A stretch of 64,000 nt of DNA from Evernia prunastri. Lineage: Eukaryota > Ascomycota > Lecanoromycetes > Lecanorales > Parmeliaceae. Shown piece after piece: positions 44,098 through 54,531 of this stretch. Location: positions 1,103 through 65,102 of the forward strand of contig NKYR01000127.1 of assembly GCA_003184365.1 (NCBI GenBank), in the 5' to 3' direction. The notes beneath the pieces were generated by a model. It was not told the DNA's origin. It ran no database searches and saw only the letters and a program-made list of their open reading frames with translations. The translations under genes and the position numbers were made by a program. How positions within the stretch are numbered: position 1 is the stretch's first letter; every line of letters begins with the position of its first letter.

Positions 44098-45957
44098 CTT
44101 TATGCAGGCAAGAGAAGCGGTATGGGTGATCAGTGCACTTTAGGAACACAGAAGTCGGTTGTCCGAGAATGACTGGTAACAGGAATATCCTCGAAAGATC
44201 TTGGGGCAGTAGTGTGTGATGACTGGCGAAGAAAATCTCTTTTTGTCTGCCTAAGGTTTGGGATATTGCATTCCTCGATAGTAGCAGACACGGGTACTCT
44301 AGTTGCCGAATATTGGACTTTTCCCCCCTTTCATTCATTCAACAATTTGAATGCGTTCACCGCTTACATCAATAGGTTCATTGGGCGAGCAGTTTTGAGG
44401 GCGATCGAGCAACCGTCGCTGAATAATTGCTCAAAATATCAAATTTTCCAACAATCAACAAGGTCGAATGCCGATGCCACAGGAAGACCTGCTCCTCGGT
44501 ACGTCTGTTGTAAGATGAGCTAGGTCTATGTACATCAAGTCCAATGTGAATTGAAGAGCGGAATACCGCTGTCCAGGAACGCCTATGGCTCATTCATCTC
44601 TGAACACATACCACTTCGAGATTTCACTTGGAACACAGCTCGAAAACGTCGTTCGCATGCGCATGTTTCTTGAAAAGGCAGCAGGTCTGCGTGTGCACAG
44701 CGACACGTTCTCCGCACAGTAAGTATCATAAAGAACGCTGATGCGTACATACATCCTCTGTTCTAGGCAATTCTGCAGAGTCATGAAGCATAATTACCTA
44801 GAATAGCTTGCTAACACAAACATCCCCTGCCCATTCAGCCAGATTCTTAGCGGGCCGAGTGACAGCTACCGTTGCATGTCATTATCGCACTCTCAACACC
44901 AAGACCTCTTCATTCCTCAGCTGGACGAGTAGCTTCCCCCAAATACCGCGCAGAGCAGCCTTCAATCAACGCAGCTATCGCTAGAGGGCGCACTACGAAT
45001 ACCCGAGACTCCATTAATAATAGTACCTAAAGCCGGAAACATGACTTCGGGTCTGGTTGGTGTGGGATTTCGACAACGACCCGCCCCAAGCCGTACACCC
45101 AACGGGTCACCCCACGGCGCTCCGAGTCGTTGCACAGGATTTACCTGGTAACCAGCTCATGGCGCCCAAGGACGCTTTACCAAATTTCTCAGGTCGTAGG
45201 AGCGGAAAAAAGAGAAAGAGACGTGGGGATGCGCGGAGGTGAAGAGAGCAGAGAAGTGAATCTTGGTATGAGGAGAACCGTTGATCTGTAACCTGCGCAA
45301 CGACCTCTTCAAATGTCGAGAATGGTGGGTGAGATTGAGATTTTGACTTCATAACCTTTTCTCCCAGTCGACAATGCTCCCCCCGTGAAACTTCCAATTC
45401 ACTATGTCAAGAACGCAATTGATAAAGTGATCTGGGGAAACGGGAAATGCCAGAGATCGCAGGGATCTGCCAAAGCCTCAACTAGGATTCATACAGTGAC
45501 AGTCGGGCAGAGTCTTCCGCCATCTACTTATAACAAAAAGGGTCGAAACTTCTTGTGAAGCAGTATCGGCCGCTCTCTGAACGCCATTAGTGGGTGAAGC
45601 TCTTTGTTGAAGAATTGCCTTCACACTCCGGCGCATCACTCAGTCGCCGTTGCCGCTAATTGCTTTGTCGCAAACAATTTGCGCATCGCCGGATCCGGAG
45701 ATGTGAGACTCGTGCCTGCCTTCCTTGTCGTGCTTCGCCTTCTATGATCCAAACCACTTCGCTATTTAAATACTGGGCTCGCCGAGAGGGCCAACTCCAA
45801 GCTCATTCATCAACGTCTGCATTTTGCGTATTTCTTTTGGTGAATATACTAGCTTGAAATATTATTGGTTACGTCCTGTCTTCTTCTCCCTTGAAATTAC
45901 TACAAAATAAAGCAGTACGGTACAGGGCTTTTCGCGGTATCACCTCCGCCAGTCAGA
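44098..45957. other. Intergenic, no supportable gene
   Basis: No frame shows a recognisable domain. The last few hundred bases contain the promoter of the gene at 45958 (TATTTAAATACT at about 45762-45773 is TATA-like but far upstream). Confidence 0.5.
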
Positions 45958-47268
45958 ATGTCAAGCACGGCAACGGACGCAGGAGGCGATGAAGAGATTG
46001 GCGAGATATCCGGCGGAGAAGAACCAGAGTTCCCGGCGGATGATGGGGATCAGCTTCGAAGACTGCCTTCTAACGAAGCACCACCTTTGGTCGGATCAGA
46101 GGGATTTAGAGGTGGAGAAGAAAATAGAGCTGGCGGAGGTGGGTGGAGCAATCCCATTGAAGACGACCCCAATATACCACTAGAAGATGGAGGAGGAGAA
46201 AGCGGAGCTGGCGACGGTGATGGTGATGATGATGATAGTGGTGAAGAAACAGATCCTTTCGACGAAGACTCTGATGAATCAGTGCTCCTTGACGAACTTG
46301 ACGAAGAGCACAACCCGTATCCCGGAGGCTGTCATATCCCATGCAACAATGAATACAGAGGTACCTGCAGATGCAAATGCGAGCGTTGCATGTTCAAATT
46401 CGACCCAAAGGACCGGAGATTCAAAAAGCTGCTCCGTCAGAATTTCCAAAGTAGCAGCGCCTTGTTGAAGGATCCTCCGCAGCGAAACCTTCGAGCGCGA
46501 AGGCCTTATGATTACACTCAGGATAGCCAAATGCAGTCTTGCACGCAAATGGTTCCTTGGAATGTCGGCATTCGCGAATGGACAACGCTATGCCCAAACG
46601 CAGGTCGGCGCGAGAAGGGCCAGTACGCCGGTATGACCTTGCCCTGCGATGAGACATTCTGCATTCACGATCTGGAGGCACTTAGTGAGAGGTATGAGGA
46701 AGAGCATGGGAATCCGCTCTCTGAAGAGCATTGGGAAGTGATCTTCCCACCAGACGGCAGGACAGCCAGACCTTACGTCTGCGAGCACCACATCGAGGAC
46801 AACAAAAGGTACTTTCACATGGGCGAGGACGCGGACAACCTCTACAACTCCCACCTGATCCGCTTCTGCAGAGTGCACGAAGTGGAGCTCCGGGAGCGAT
46901 ATCGCGGAAGGGAAGGATGGTCAACCTGTACCTGCCGCAACGTCGATTTCACCAAATGGCAGTGCCGCTCCTGCTTCCAGGCGAAAGTCGAAAAGCTCCA
47001 AAGGCACTTCAGACGCAGGGTGAACCCTCGCTGGCGCGGAGAGGCCGACACAGAAACCACCAACGGCGATTTCTACCAGCGAGATTGGAGAGGTGTCAGG
47101 AGGATGCTGCAGGAGCGACACCCTTGCTTGAAAGGGCGGTGCGGAAGACCCCGGCTTAGAGGCCTGGCTCGGAACGAGGTGCTGGACTGTCGGTGTTGTG
47201 GTGGTTTCATCGTTCGGCCATTGGGCCCCCTGCGCAAATCGGCACGGCTGGCGGGGCGGGCACAGTAG
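45958..47268 (+). CDS. Acidic, cysteine-rich hypothetical protein
   Basis: Single exon, 436 residues. The N-terminal ~120 residues are very acidic and Gly-rich (runs of Asp/Glu/Gly). The rest is rich in Cys and His with CxC/CxxC pairs: CHIPCNNE, CRCKCERCMF, CDETFCIHD, YVCEHH, STCTCR, CRSCF and CRCCGGF. This suggests several structural zinc sites. A basic C-terminus (PLRKSARLAGRA) could act in nuclear localisation. No known domain is recognised. There is no signal peptide, so it is probably intracellular. Confidence 0.6.
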   Translation: MSSTATDAGGDEEIGEISGGEEPEFPADDGDQLRRLPSNEAPPLVGSEGFRGGEENRAGGGGWSNPIEDDPNIPLEDGGGESGAGDGDGDDDDSGEETDPFDEDSDESVLLDELDEEHNPYPGGCHIPCNNEYRGTCRCKCERCMFKFDPKDRRFKKLLRQNFQSSSALLKDPPQRNLRARRPYDYTQDSQMQSCTQMVPWNVGIREWTTLCPNAGRREKGQYAGMTLPCDETFCIHDLEALSERYEEEHGNPLSEEHWEVIFPPDGRTARPYVCEHHIEDNKRYFHMGEDADNLYNSHLIRFCRVHEVELRERYRGREGWSTCTCRNVDFTKWQCRSCFQAKVEKLQRHFRRRVNPRWRGEADTETTNGDFYQRDWRGVRRMLQERHPCLKGRCGRPRLRGLARNEVLDCRCCGGFIVRPLGPLRKSARLAGRAQ

Positions 47269-47896
47269 GATGCCGTCCTATACGTGGAGAAAAGCAAATG
47301 GGGATGTTCAGAGGAGTTTATCTCGTGACGATGAGTTCCGTGACTTGCATAGACCGAGAGATCGGAGACAGGGGCGTTTGCCGGGGCATTCCGTGCACTT
47401 TGCTGTCTTTCAGGGATGGTCGCATTTTGACGGCGATTCTGGGCTATGAGCATTGGGAAAGTTTGCGATCCATTTTTGGGTCATTCAGCATGTTGACAAG
47501 GCGTTTGAATTTGGCAATGCCGGGCTTATGGGCTGTCCAAGCGATTCCACAGAGCGAGGAAGATGAACGATGGAGACAGACCTGATGCGTCTCAGACGTG
47601 GTGCTCGTGCGAGACGTGGAAGACCGGGTCTCGCAGAGCGAAGGTACATGGTGAAGCTAAGTCCGGTCTACAAAAACGATGTGATGCTATTACTTAATTA
47701 GACGAACAAAATCAATTGTGGATTGAAATGTAGTCGTTCGCTAGTACTTGGGATACTTATCAGGGCCACAGTACTGCTAAAAACGTCGCCAAATCTATTA
47801 GGCTTCATCCTCAGGCTTCTCAATACGTGGCATCGCCGTCTTACATAGGAAGTTGGCACACGATAGCTACTTGGAAAAGACCGCTGTGGATGGCTA
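47269..47896. other. Intergenic between convergent genes
   Basis: No gene supported. On the minus strand a short segment reading RIEKPEDEA before a stop (about 47799-47828) may be a leftover of the original C-terminus of the neighbouring adenylating enzyme. Confidence 0.4.
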
Positions 47897-49605
47897 TCAG
47901 ACTGCGGTAGACCCTCTGAATCTTGAAAAGGCTCCTCTCTGGTATGCATTTGAAGTCTTGACTCGGGAGATCTTGCCAAGTGACGATTTCGGAAGAGATG
48001 CCTCATCCACAGCTAAGATGTCCCACGGTACGACACCCGAGAGCTTGACGCACACTTTAGAGATCTCATCAGCGATTTCAACGCCAGCCTGCGCGTCTCC
48101 ATATCCAGGTTCTGGGACATATACGATGCACATGGACTCAGTCAGGTGTTGAAGAACAAGCGCCACGGTGTAAGAAGGGGTGATTCCGGGGATATCGGCT
48201 TCCTCGATGGCGGTCTCGAAATCAAGGGGTGCAAATTCTTTGCCTTTTATGGTGATACTCTCGTGGGCTCTGCCGACGATGACGAGGTGGTCATCTGGAT
48301 ATATGATGGCTTCGTCTCCAGTCTTGAACCAGCCATCAGTGGTAAAAGATTGTGCTGTGGTTCGTGCATCATTGAAGTACTCTGAGAAGACAGCGGATCC
48401 ACGGACTTGTAGCGATCCTTTCACGCCACTCGGGACCTCGAGAGTTGCATTATCATCCGCGGAGACGACTCGTATAGAGATGGCTTGAGTTGGATTGCCC
48501 CGAGAGGCATATCGGAGACTGCAATTCTGCTCGTATTCTGGGCAAGCTTTGCTGTATGTGCAACCTGCACAGGTCTCTGTCATACCGAAACCGGGTCTAA
48601 TGAAATTTTCCATCACGCCATAGCTTCTGAGCTTTTCGATCAGCGAAGTGCAGGTTGCGATCGGAATGGCATCGCCTCCAGTGATCAAAGCTTTGAGGCA
48701 TGTCAAGTCCAGCTTGTGGGGTACGTCGTCTTTCAGGCTTCGTACCAAGCCTACTAGCAACGACTTGGTTGCAAAACAATAGGAAATCCGATACTCATGG
48801 ATCAGTTGCAGAATTGAAAGCGGTTCTTTCATGATGCGTGAACCAGGAACATGCGTCTGCTCAGCGCCTAGATACATAGCGTGAAGGTGAATCTCAGTCA
48901 AATTGGCAACATGGTCCAATCCAATGTAATTGAGAAAGCGGTCTCCTTGCTGAGTGTGATTAGAGGCGATCTTTCCTTTGATTGCGTGTATGATTTGTCC
49001 ATGTCGATGGCATACAGCTTTGGGATTTCCGGAGCTTCCAGATGTGAGCATGAGAACAGCTAATTCATTGGGCTCTTTGAGACTGCCAGAAGGCGGAAGG
49101 CTTGATTTGGGCGTCTCAGTGTATGGATGAGGGCCTCCTTGCAGCTGAAGGTTTTCCACCGTATGTGCATGAAAGCCTTTCTGACCATTGAAATCTGGTG
49201 CGAGGGATCTTGTGGTGAGCACAAGCGGAGCTCTCAGTAAACCGAATAAATGGCTCAGGTACTTCTTCCGTTGATCAACGTCCTTCGTGAGAGGTGGAGA
49301 AATAGCAGGGACGTAGCCGGCCGCAATGACTGCCCAGAACCAGCGAATGCTGTCCACATGTCGATCAAAATGGAGAAATATGACTCTATCCCGTCCTACT
49401 CCGGGAATTTTGTCGACCGAGGAGGCTCTTGTTTCGCGCGTTTCCAGAAGTCCCTATAACTGATGCGCTCTGGCGACTTCAGTGGAGTATTACTGTGGAA
49501 GGAGATTCCTGTGTCGTGAGAAGAGCTCTTCTGGCAGAATTGGTACGTATTTCGTGCTTCCATCGTAGCATCGATCTGTTCCATTTTTGAATCAGACGTC
49601 ATCAC
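47897..49605 (-). pseudogene. AMP-binding adenylation enzyme (NRPS/PKS-like A domain), frameshifted
   Basis: The main frame (from about 49410 to 47897) carries a full adenylation domain: LTSGSSGNPKAVCHRHGQII (A3), GFGMTETCAG (A5), GWFKTGDEAI (A7), and SSLGKISR (A10). The N-terminal piece (MEARNTYQFCQKSS through SYRDFWKRA) is one base out of frame; the change is at about 49400-49430, between RAKQE and SSVDKIPGVGRDRVIFLHFD. The protein stops soon after A10 with no carrier domain. Related fungal proteins (A domains opening AVIAAGYxPAI with HLSHLxxLL) usually continue into carrier and other modules, so this copy seems truncated as well. A single sequencing error at the frameshift cannot be excluded. 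Confidence 0.75.
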
Positions 49606-51137
49606 TTGATTGGCGTACGTGCGCTTTAGCAGATGGACAAATATTGTAATTTAATCGTCAACAAAGCGGGCACGGAAGAAAGTGTTGAGACTTGAGTGGC
49701 ATGCCTTCTCCCCCTCACTCGATTCTGGACGAGAAGTCCATGGTCTAGCGTAGAGTCCAATATAAGATAATAGAGAATATGTTTGAGCACCAAACATCAG
49801 GTGAAGACATTTGTTTGCTCAAACAAATCATAACAACAGTTGCAGACTCATTTCCCTCCGTAGGTAGGCGTCGTGCTAGATACAAACTATGCTTTATATC
49901 TTGTGCGCGCTGATGAAGACTTGATCATCGCCGGTCTTACAGTTGCAAACATGCTTTCAGGTGTTGCTTCTTAGCTATAAGTCTAGGACAAGTTTCAAAT
50001 AGTCTGAATTCAAGAGTAAAACATAGTCAAAAGCACCCCCGTGATTTATAGTGAGTATGCAAGAAACCGAGAATAGCTTTCTTTCGGTAGAGCGCCTTGA
50101 TCGGTCCTTAGGAACCACGATCACGGGTTTTGTTCAAGATTTCGTAAAGCAATCAGCATATCTCTGTTAGGCAGAGATCAACAAGCGGCCACGGCTGACT
50201 TGAATCTGTTTCGAATGGTAATTGAATTTGGGACGCTTTACTAGCTGTGATCAGACTGTTGCGTGTTGCTGTGAACCAATCATACCGTAGTATTCCCTCT
50301 TGATGAACATACTCAGGACCCCATACGCTCCTTCAAAGATCAGCTGGCAGGTCCACAGAGACCATCATCGAAAAGAAGAATTTGACCGCACATCCGGTGG
50401 CAAGAGTCGCAAGAACATAGCCCCATACCTCAGCAAAATTGAGGGTTCCCGGTCGGTGATAACGCGTCTCTTGGTCGTCTATTCTTTCCAATCCGCATGT
50501 TGAAGCTCCTGCAACCTCACGCTGCGGACAAAGTCTGCCTACAAGGGGAAAACAGGTATTCTAAATCAGCGGTCGCGGTGAAGATTCCGAGACGCGGAGT
50601 GCCATATTGCTGCTTGTCATTGGACTATCTGCTTGCGCAGAGAAACTCCACAGAGGAATCTTTGTATGGTCCAAGATTTTGATGTTTGAGGCAATATGAA
50701 GTAGAACATGTACCTACTAGTTACTTGAAACAATGATCGACATGCTCATCTCGCCTCTAATTGCTAGAAATTGAAGTCGAATCAACATCCTGAACGTACT
50801 CACGGTGACGGTACTTTAGGTTTTTGTTGGACTGTCGGGCTCATCCGTAAGGTATGTTATTCAAATTGACGTTTCATCATTATATTGTTCCCAATATACA
50901 CCCTACCGCCGTCAAGCACAAAACTGTGGATTTTGCAAATTTGACGGCCCACTTGCCACAGTGCTACCTATGTTGTCATTGTCGCGCGAGCTGGACTTGG
51001 ACAAACATGGGTAATATAGGTAAGTTGTCTCGCTGCTCTTTCAATTATGTAGTCCTCGACGTCCTTCTCACGCCTTCAAAGCCGTCCTTCTGTTTTTTGA
51101 TTCGCTCGTTCAAGCAACTACAGCTGAGGCCATCAAC
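49606..51137. other. Intergenic, no supportable gene
   Basis: Only short domain-free frames. Composition shifts toward higher AT near the repeat compartment. Confidence 0.5.
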
Positions 51138-51830
51138 ATGTCTCTGCTAAAACACTTCATTGTCACATTCTTCTTCTTCTCAATAATGTCTTATATGGGC
51201 GTCCATGGCTTCGGTGCCTTGCCAGCGGTTCCTTCCTTTACTTGTACACCAGCGTAAACACCCCTCCTTTCTTTCCATAATTTCGACCTATTCAATTCCA
51301 AGCGGATGGCTGACTCGCTCCTTTATGTCTACAGCTACAACCCTCGATTCTGTCCGAATCCATACTGCGTTTGTGCTTCCCCAACCACAAGCATCATATC
51401 TGCCACCAATTCCAGCTGGAATCTCGTCCATGTTTACGCGGCTACCACGACTGGAGGCGCCGTATGCCCGACTGTAGCTAGCGAGACTGGCTGTGAGATC
51501 GTGGTCCAGCCGACGTCAAACACCACTTGTGGCTCCGTGGTCTACAACACCAAATTCTGCCAATCATCCCCCACTTCCTCGCCGAATTCAGCTTCAATTC
51601 AAGTATTGAATGGGACGCAAATATCGAGCACAGCACGGAAAGAATCCACAAGCTCACTCGCTTCAGTTCAAGTTTTAAACATCCGGCACAAAGGACCCCT
51701 CTTACACAATCGCAACAAATACCAGGAAAAGCAGTACCAGCCTCGCCCGCATCCACTGCACCCCCGGCTCCAACATCGGCACTGGACCCCACGACATCAC
51801 CATCAATCACATCTGCCAGCTGGTCCATAG
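51138..51830 (+). CDS. Candidate small secreted cysteine-rich protein (effector-like)
   Basis: Exon 1 (51138-51253) encodes a signal peptide, MSLLKHFIVTFFFFSIMSY, then SFTCTPA. An 81-nt phase-2 intron (GTAAAC donor, GGCTGACTC branch, TCTACAG acceptor; 51254-51334) joins YNPRFCPNPYCVCASP. Total 203 residues. Eight cysteines lie in the mature first half (FTC, RFC, PYC, VC, AVC, TGC, TTC, KFC), an even number fit for disulfides. After SSPTSSPNSAS the protein is Ser/Thr-rich. The last ~50 residues (basic, His-rich) read less like a real protein, and the 3' end may be frameshifted or spliced differently. No family recognised. It sits at the edge of the satellite and AT-rich region. Confidence 0.5.
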
Positions 51831-52319
51831 CGTATGTAAAGCGAACGTTGTACAGCGCTCGGCACCGGAAGGCTGATCGCCACAGCAGGACTGGGGGTTA
51901 GTCGCTCACACATGCATATCGTCATCCTTTGCATATGCGCATATCGCATATATATTGCATTATTTCAGGCTAGCGAGAGACCATGACAGAGTGGGGGATC
52001 CAGACCCTTCTTTGGTATGAAATGGCCTACAAAGACCATGCCATCCCACAGGCAATTGTCTCTTCATTCGATTCTTCTCATTCAGAGCAATTGCACATTT
52101 TCTTCACTATTTGCATTAATATTCTGCGTTATCGCGAAAGTAACTCGAAAACACGTGACTTACTCCACATCCACTTCTTCTAACAATCTATCTTACTCAA
52201 TCATCGTCACATATTAATCAATGCAGTCATATAACAATATCAGTCAAATATAGTCATACGATGAGTAATCTATGATTTCTCACTGGTTTTGAGCCTGCGA
52301 ACAAGATATTTTAGCTACT
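51831..52319. other. Spacer before the satellite array
   Basis: Moderately AT-rich. No gene or clear repeat unit. Confidence 0.5.
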
Positions 52320-53584
52320 CTAGTCAATAGGGTCATTACAGTCAGAGTATTCTATATCCTCAGTCCATTTGTTATGAAGCCATTGCAGTCAGAAGATTTC
52401 AACTTTCCCAGTCAATTCCGCCCTGCGAGCAGGAGATTTCAATCTTCTCAGTTAGTCTTCCAAGTCAATTCGATCATAAAGCCGTTACATTCAGAAGACT
52501 TCAGCTTCTCAATCAGTTCCGCCCTGCGAGCAGAAGAATCAAGTTTTCTCAGTTAATTTGTTATGAAGTCATACAATCAGAAGATCTCAGTCTTCTTAAT
52601 CAAATTGCCATCATTACAATCAGAAGATTCTCATTTTCTCAATCAATTCCGCCCTGCGAGCAGAAGATTTCAATCTTCTCAGTAAATTTTGTCATGCGAT
52701 TATGACGAAAGAGTTCAGTCTTTTCAATCAATTCGATTATGAAGTCATTATATTCAAGAGATTCCAGCTTTCTCAGTCGATTCCGCTCTGCGAACAGAAG
52801 ATTTTAGTCTTATCAGTCAATTCGGTCATACAGTCATGCAGTTAGGAGATTTCAACCTTCTCAATCGATTTTGCCACTATAATAATCAGAAGAATTTCAC
52901 CTTCTCAGTCGATTCCGCCCTGCGAACAGAAGATTTCAGTCTTTTCAGTCAATTTGACCATAAAGCCATCGCAGTCAGAAGATTTCAGCGTTTTCAATCA
53001 ATTTGATCATGCGATCATAGAGCCATTATAGTCAGGAGATTCCAGCTTTCTCAGCCCATTCCGCTCTGCGGCCAGAAAATTTCAGTCTCCCCAGTTAATT
53101 TAATCATAAAACCATCGCAGTTAAAAGATTTCAACGTTTTCAGTCAATTGAGTCATGCGACCATAAGACTATTGCAGTCATCTCTTCCCAGACATATTCG
53201 CCTTGCAGTCAGAAGATTCCAGTCGTTTCAGTTAATTTAATCATACGAACATTGCAGTTATTGTAATCACTCTTTCCCAGTCATATTCGTCTTACAGACA
53301 GGAGATTTCAGCCATTTCAGTCAATTTGATCATACGATCAGAAAGTTATTGCAGTCACTCTTTCTTAGACATATTCGTCTTGCAGAAAGGAGATTTTAGT
53401 TATTTCAGTCAATTTGATCATAATTCGTCTTGCAGACAGGAGATTTCAGTTATTTCAGTCAATGTGATTATACGACCATGCGGTTATGACAGTCAAGAGA
53501 TTTCAACTTTTTCAGTCAATTCCGCCCTGCGGGTAGAAGATTTCAGTCTCTTCAGTCAATTTGATTATTCGGTTATACGATCAT
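52320..53584 (+). repeat. Diverged minisatellite array
   Basis: About 1.27 kb of imperfect tandem repeats, unit roughly 105-145 bp. Each copy pairs a segment like CAATTCCGCCCTGCGAGCAG with GAAGATTTCAGTCTTCTCAG and then CAATTTGATCATAAAGCCAT and a CAGTCAGAAGA step. The CCGC(C/T)CTGCG core recurs at about 52429, 52530, 52649, 52789, 52916, 53062 and 53521. A variant with ATTCG(C/T)CTT(G/A)CAG replaces it at about 53208, 53287, 53377 and 53427. Open frames inside are by-products of the periodicity. Confidence 0.85.
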
Positions 53585-53737
53585 TGTTAGGAGTGTACCT
53601 AGGTGGTTGACCAAGATTCTATTGATGAGGAAGGAACTTGCTATCTCTAGGAACTATGGTACATATAGTGGGAGAATGTGCCAAGACCCTAGCCCATAGG
53701 GCTACTTGCCAAGTGCCTGCTTGACACACTCATAACA
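53585..53737. mobile_element. Short element with inverted termini (LTR- or MITE-like)
   Basis: A 153-bp stretch of normal GC begins TGTTAGGAGTG and ends CACTCATAACA, which are inverted copies with one mismatch. It separates the satellite from the AT-rich block. No target-site duplication is visible. Confidence 0.35.
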
Positions 53738-54281
53738 TAGACTTTAAGAATAAGTTTTATTATATATTGAAAATCGTAGGTTATCTATTATAATTCGAAT
53801 TAGCATTTTCTTAACGACGAATTTAAGAAATAATTACAACGAAAAGAAATTTAGATTATCTATAATTCTTCGAGATCTTTTAAAAGTATCGAAATAATAA
53901 AAGTCTTGAATAAACTTCTTAAAGCAATTCTTCGAAAGTAAGATATTATCGAAATATAACTGAAATAAGATCGACGCATATCGAAATCTGCTGAAAATCT
54001 AAATTCTCGTTATATTAAGCATCTAGAAATATCTTCTATTAACATTATCTTCGATCTCTTATAAAAGACTTCGACGTCTGTTACTATTCTTTTAGTTCTT
54101 TTCGAAAGAAATATTTATAATTAAATAACGAAGCTGGAGAAATCTTTAGCATACGTCGTTCTCGTAAAGTAATATCTAACATATCGCGTAAAGCTTTATG
54201 ATTTTATTCGAGAAAAGTCTAATTAATAAAAGAAGAGCATAATCGACAGATATAATCGCGAAGTAATTTAAGCTATTCATC

Positions 54282-54531
54282 TGTGAGGTAGCAAGGCCTC
54301 TTTTCATGGAACTGCGTAGCAGCTAGGCACTAAGCGAAGTTATATGAGCGTGGTGCGTAGAAGTATACGTTCGATTGCTAAGTGAACTAATAGCTAAGGA
54401 AGAAGAAGAAACAAGGTGGGTGCGCGGATATTTAAGACTCCTGCCAAGCATTCCAACTGGCTTCATGCCTTGCGGCATAGCAATGCCGATCCTAGCCGTC
54501 GCAAGCCGCCTCACCGCCCCTTGCCCTTACA
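54282..54531. mobile_element. Solo LTR-like insertion with 5-bp target duplication
   Basis: A 250-bp island of normal GC inside the AT-rich block. It starts TGTGAGGTAG, ends CCCTTACA (TG...CA, short inverted ends) and is flanked on both sides by TCATC (54277-54281 and 54532-54536). This is the classic form of a solo LTR. Parental family unknown. Confidence 0.65.

Noticed and set aside
45057..45242. Small basic frame ending in a Lys/Arg-rich tail
   Set aside because: 61 codons, no homology recognised, overlaps a frame on the other strand; insufficient support.
52320..53584. Possible CRISPR-like array
   Set aside because: Units are diverged tandem repeats without unique spacers, and the organism is a fungus.
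53326..53610. Open frame within the minisatellite
   Set aside because: Follows the repeat period and has no start or domain support; a by-product of the array.
54323..54514. Minus-strand frame inside the LTR-like island, and a tRNA-like GTTCGATT in the same stretch
   Set aside because: No acceptor stem or anticodon arm can be drawn around the GTTCGATT, and the frame has no domain.
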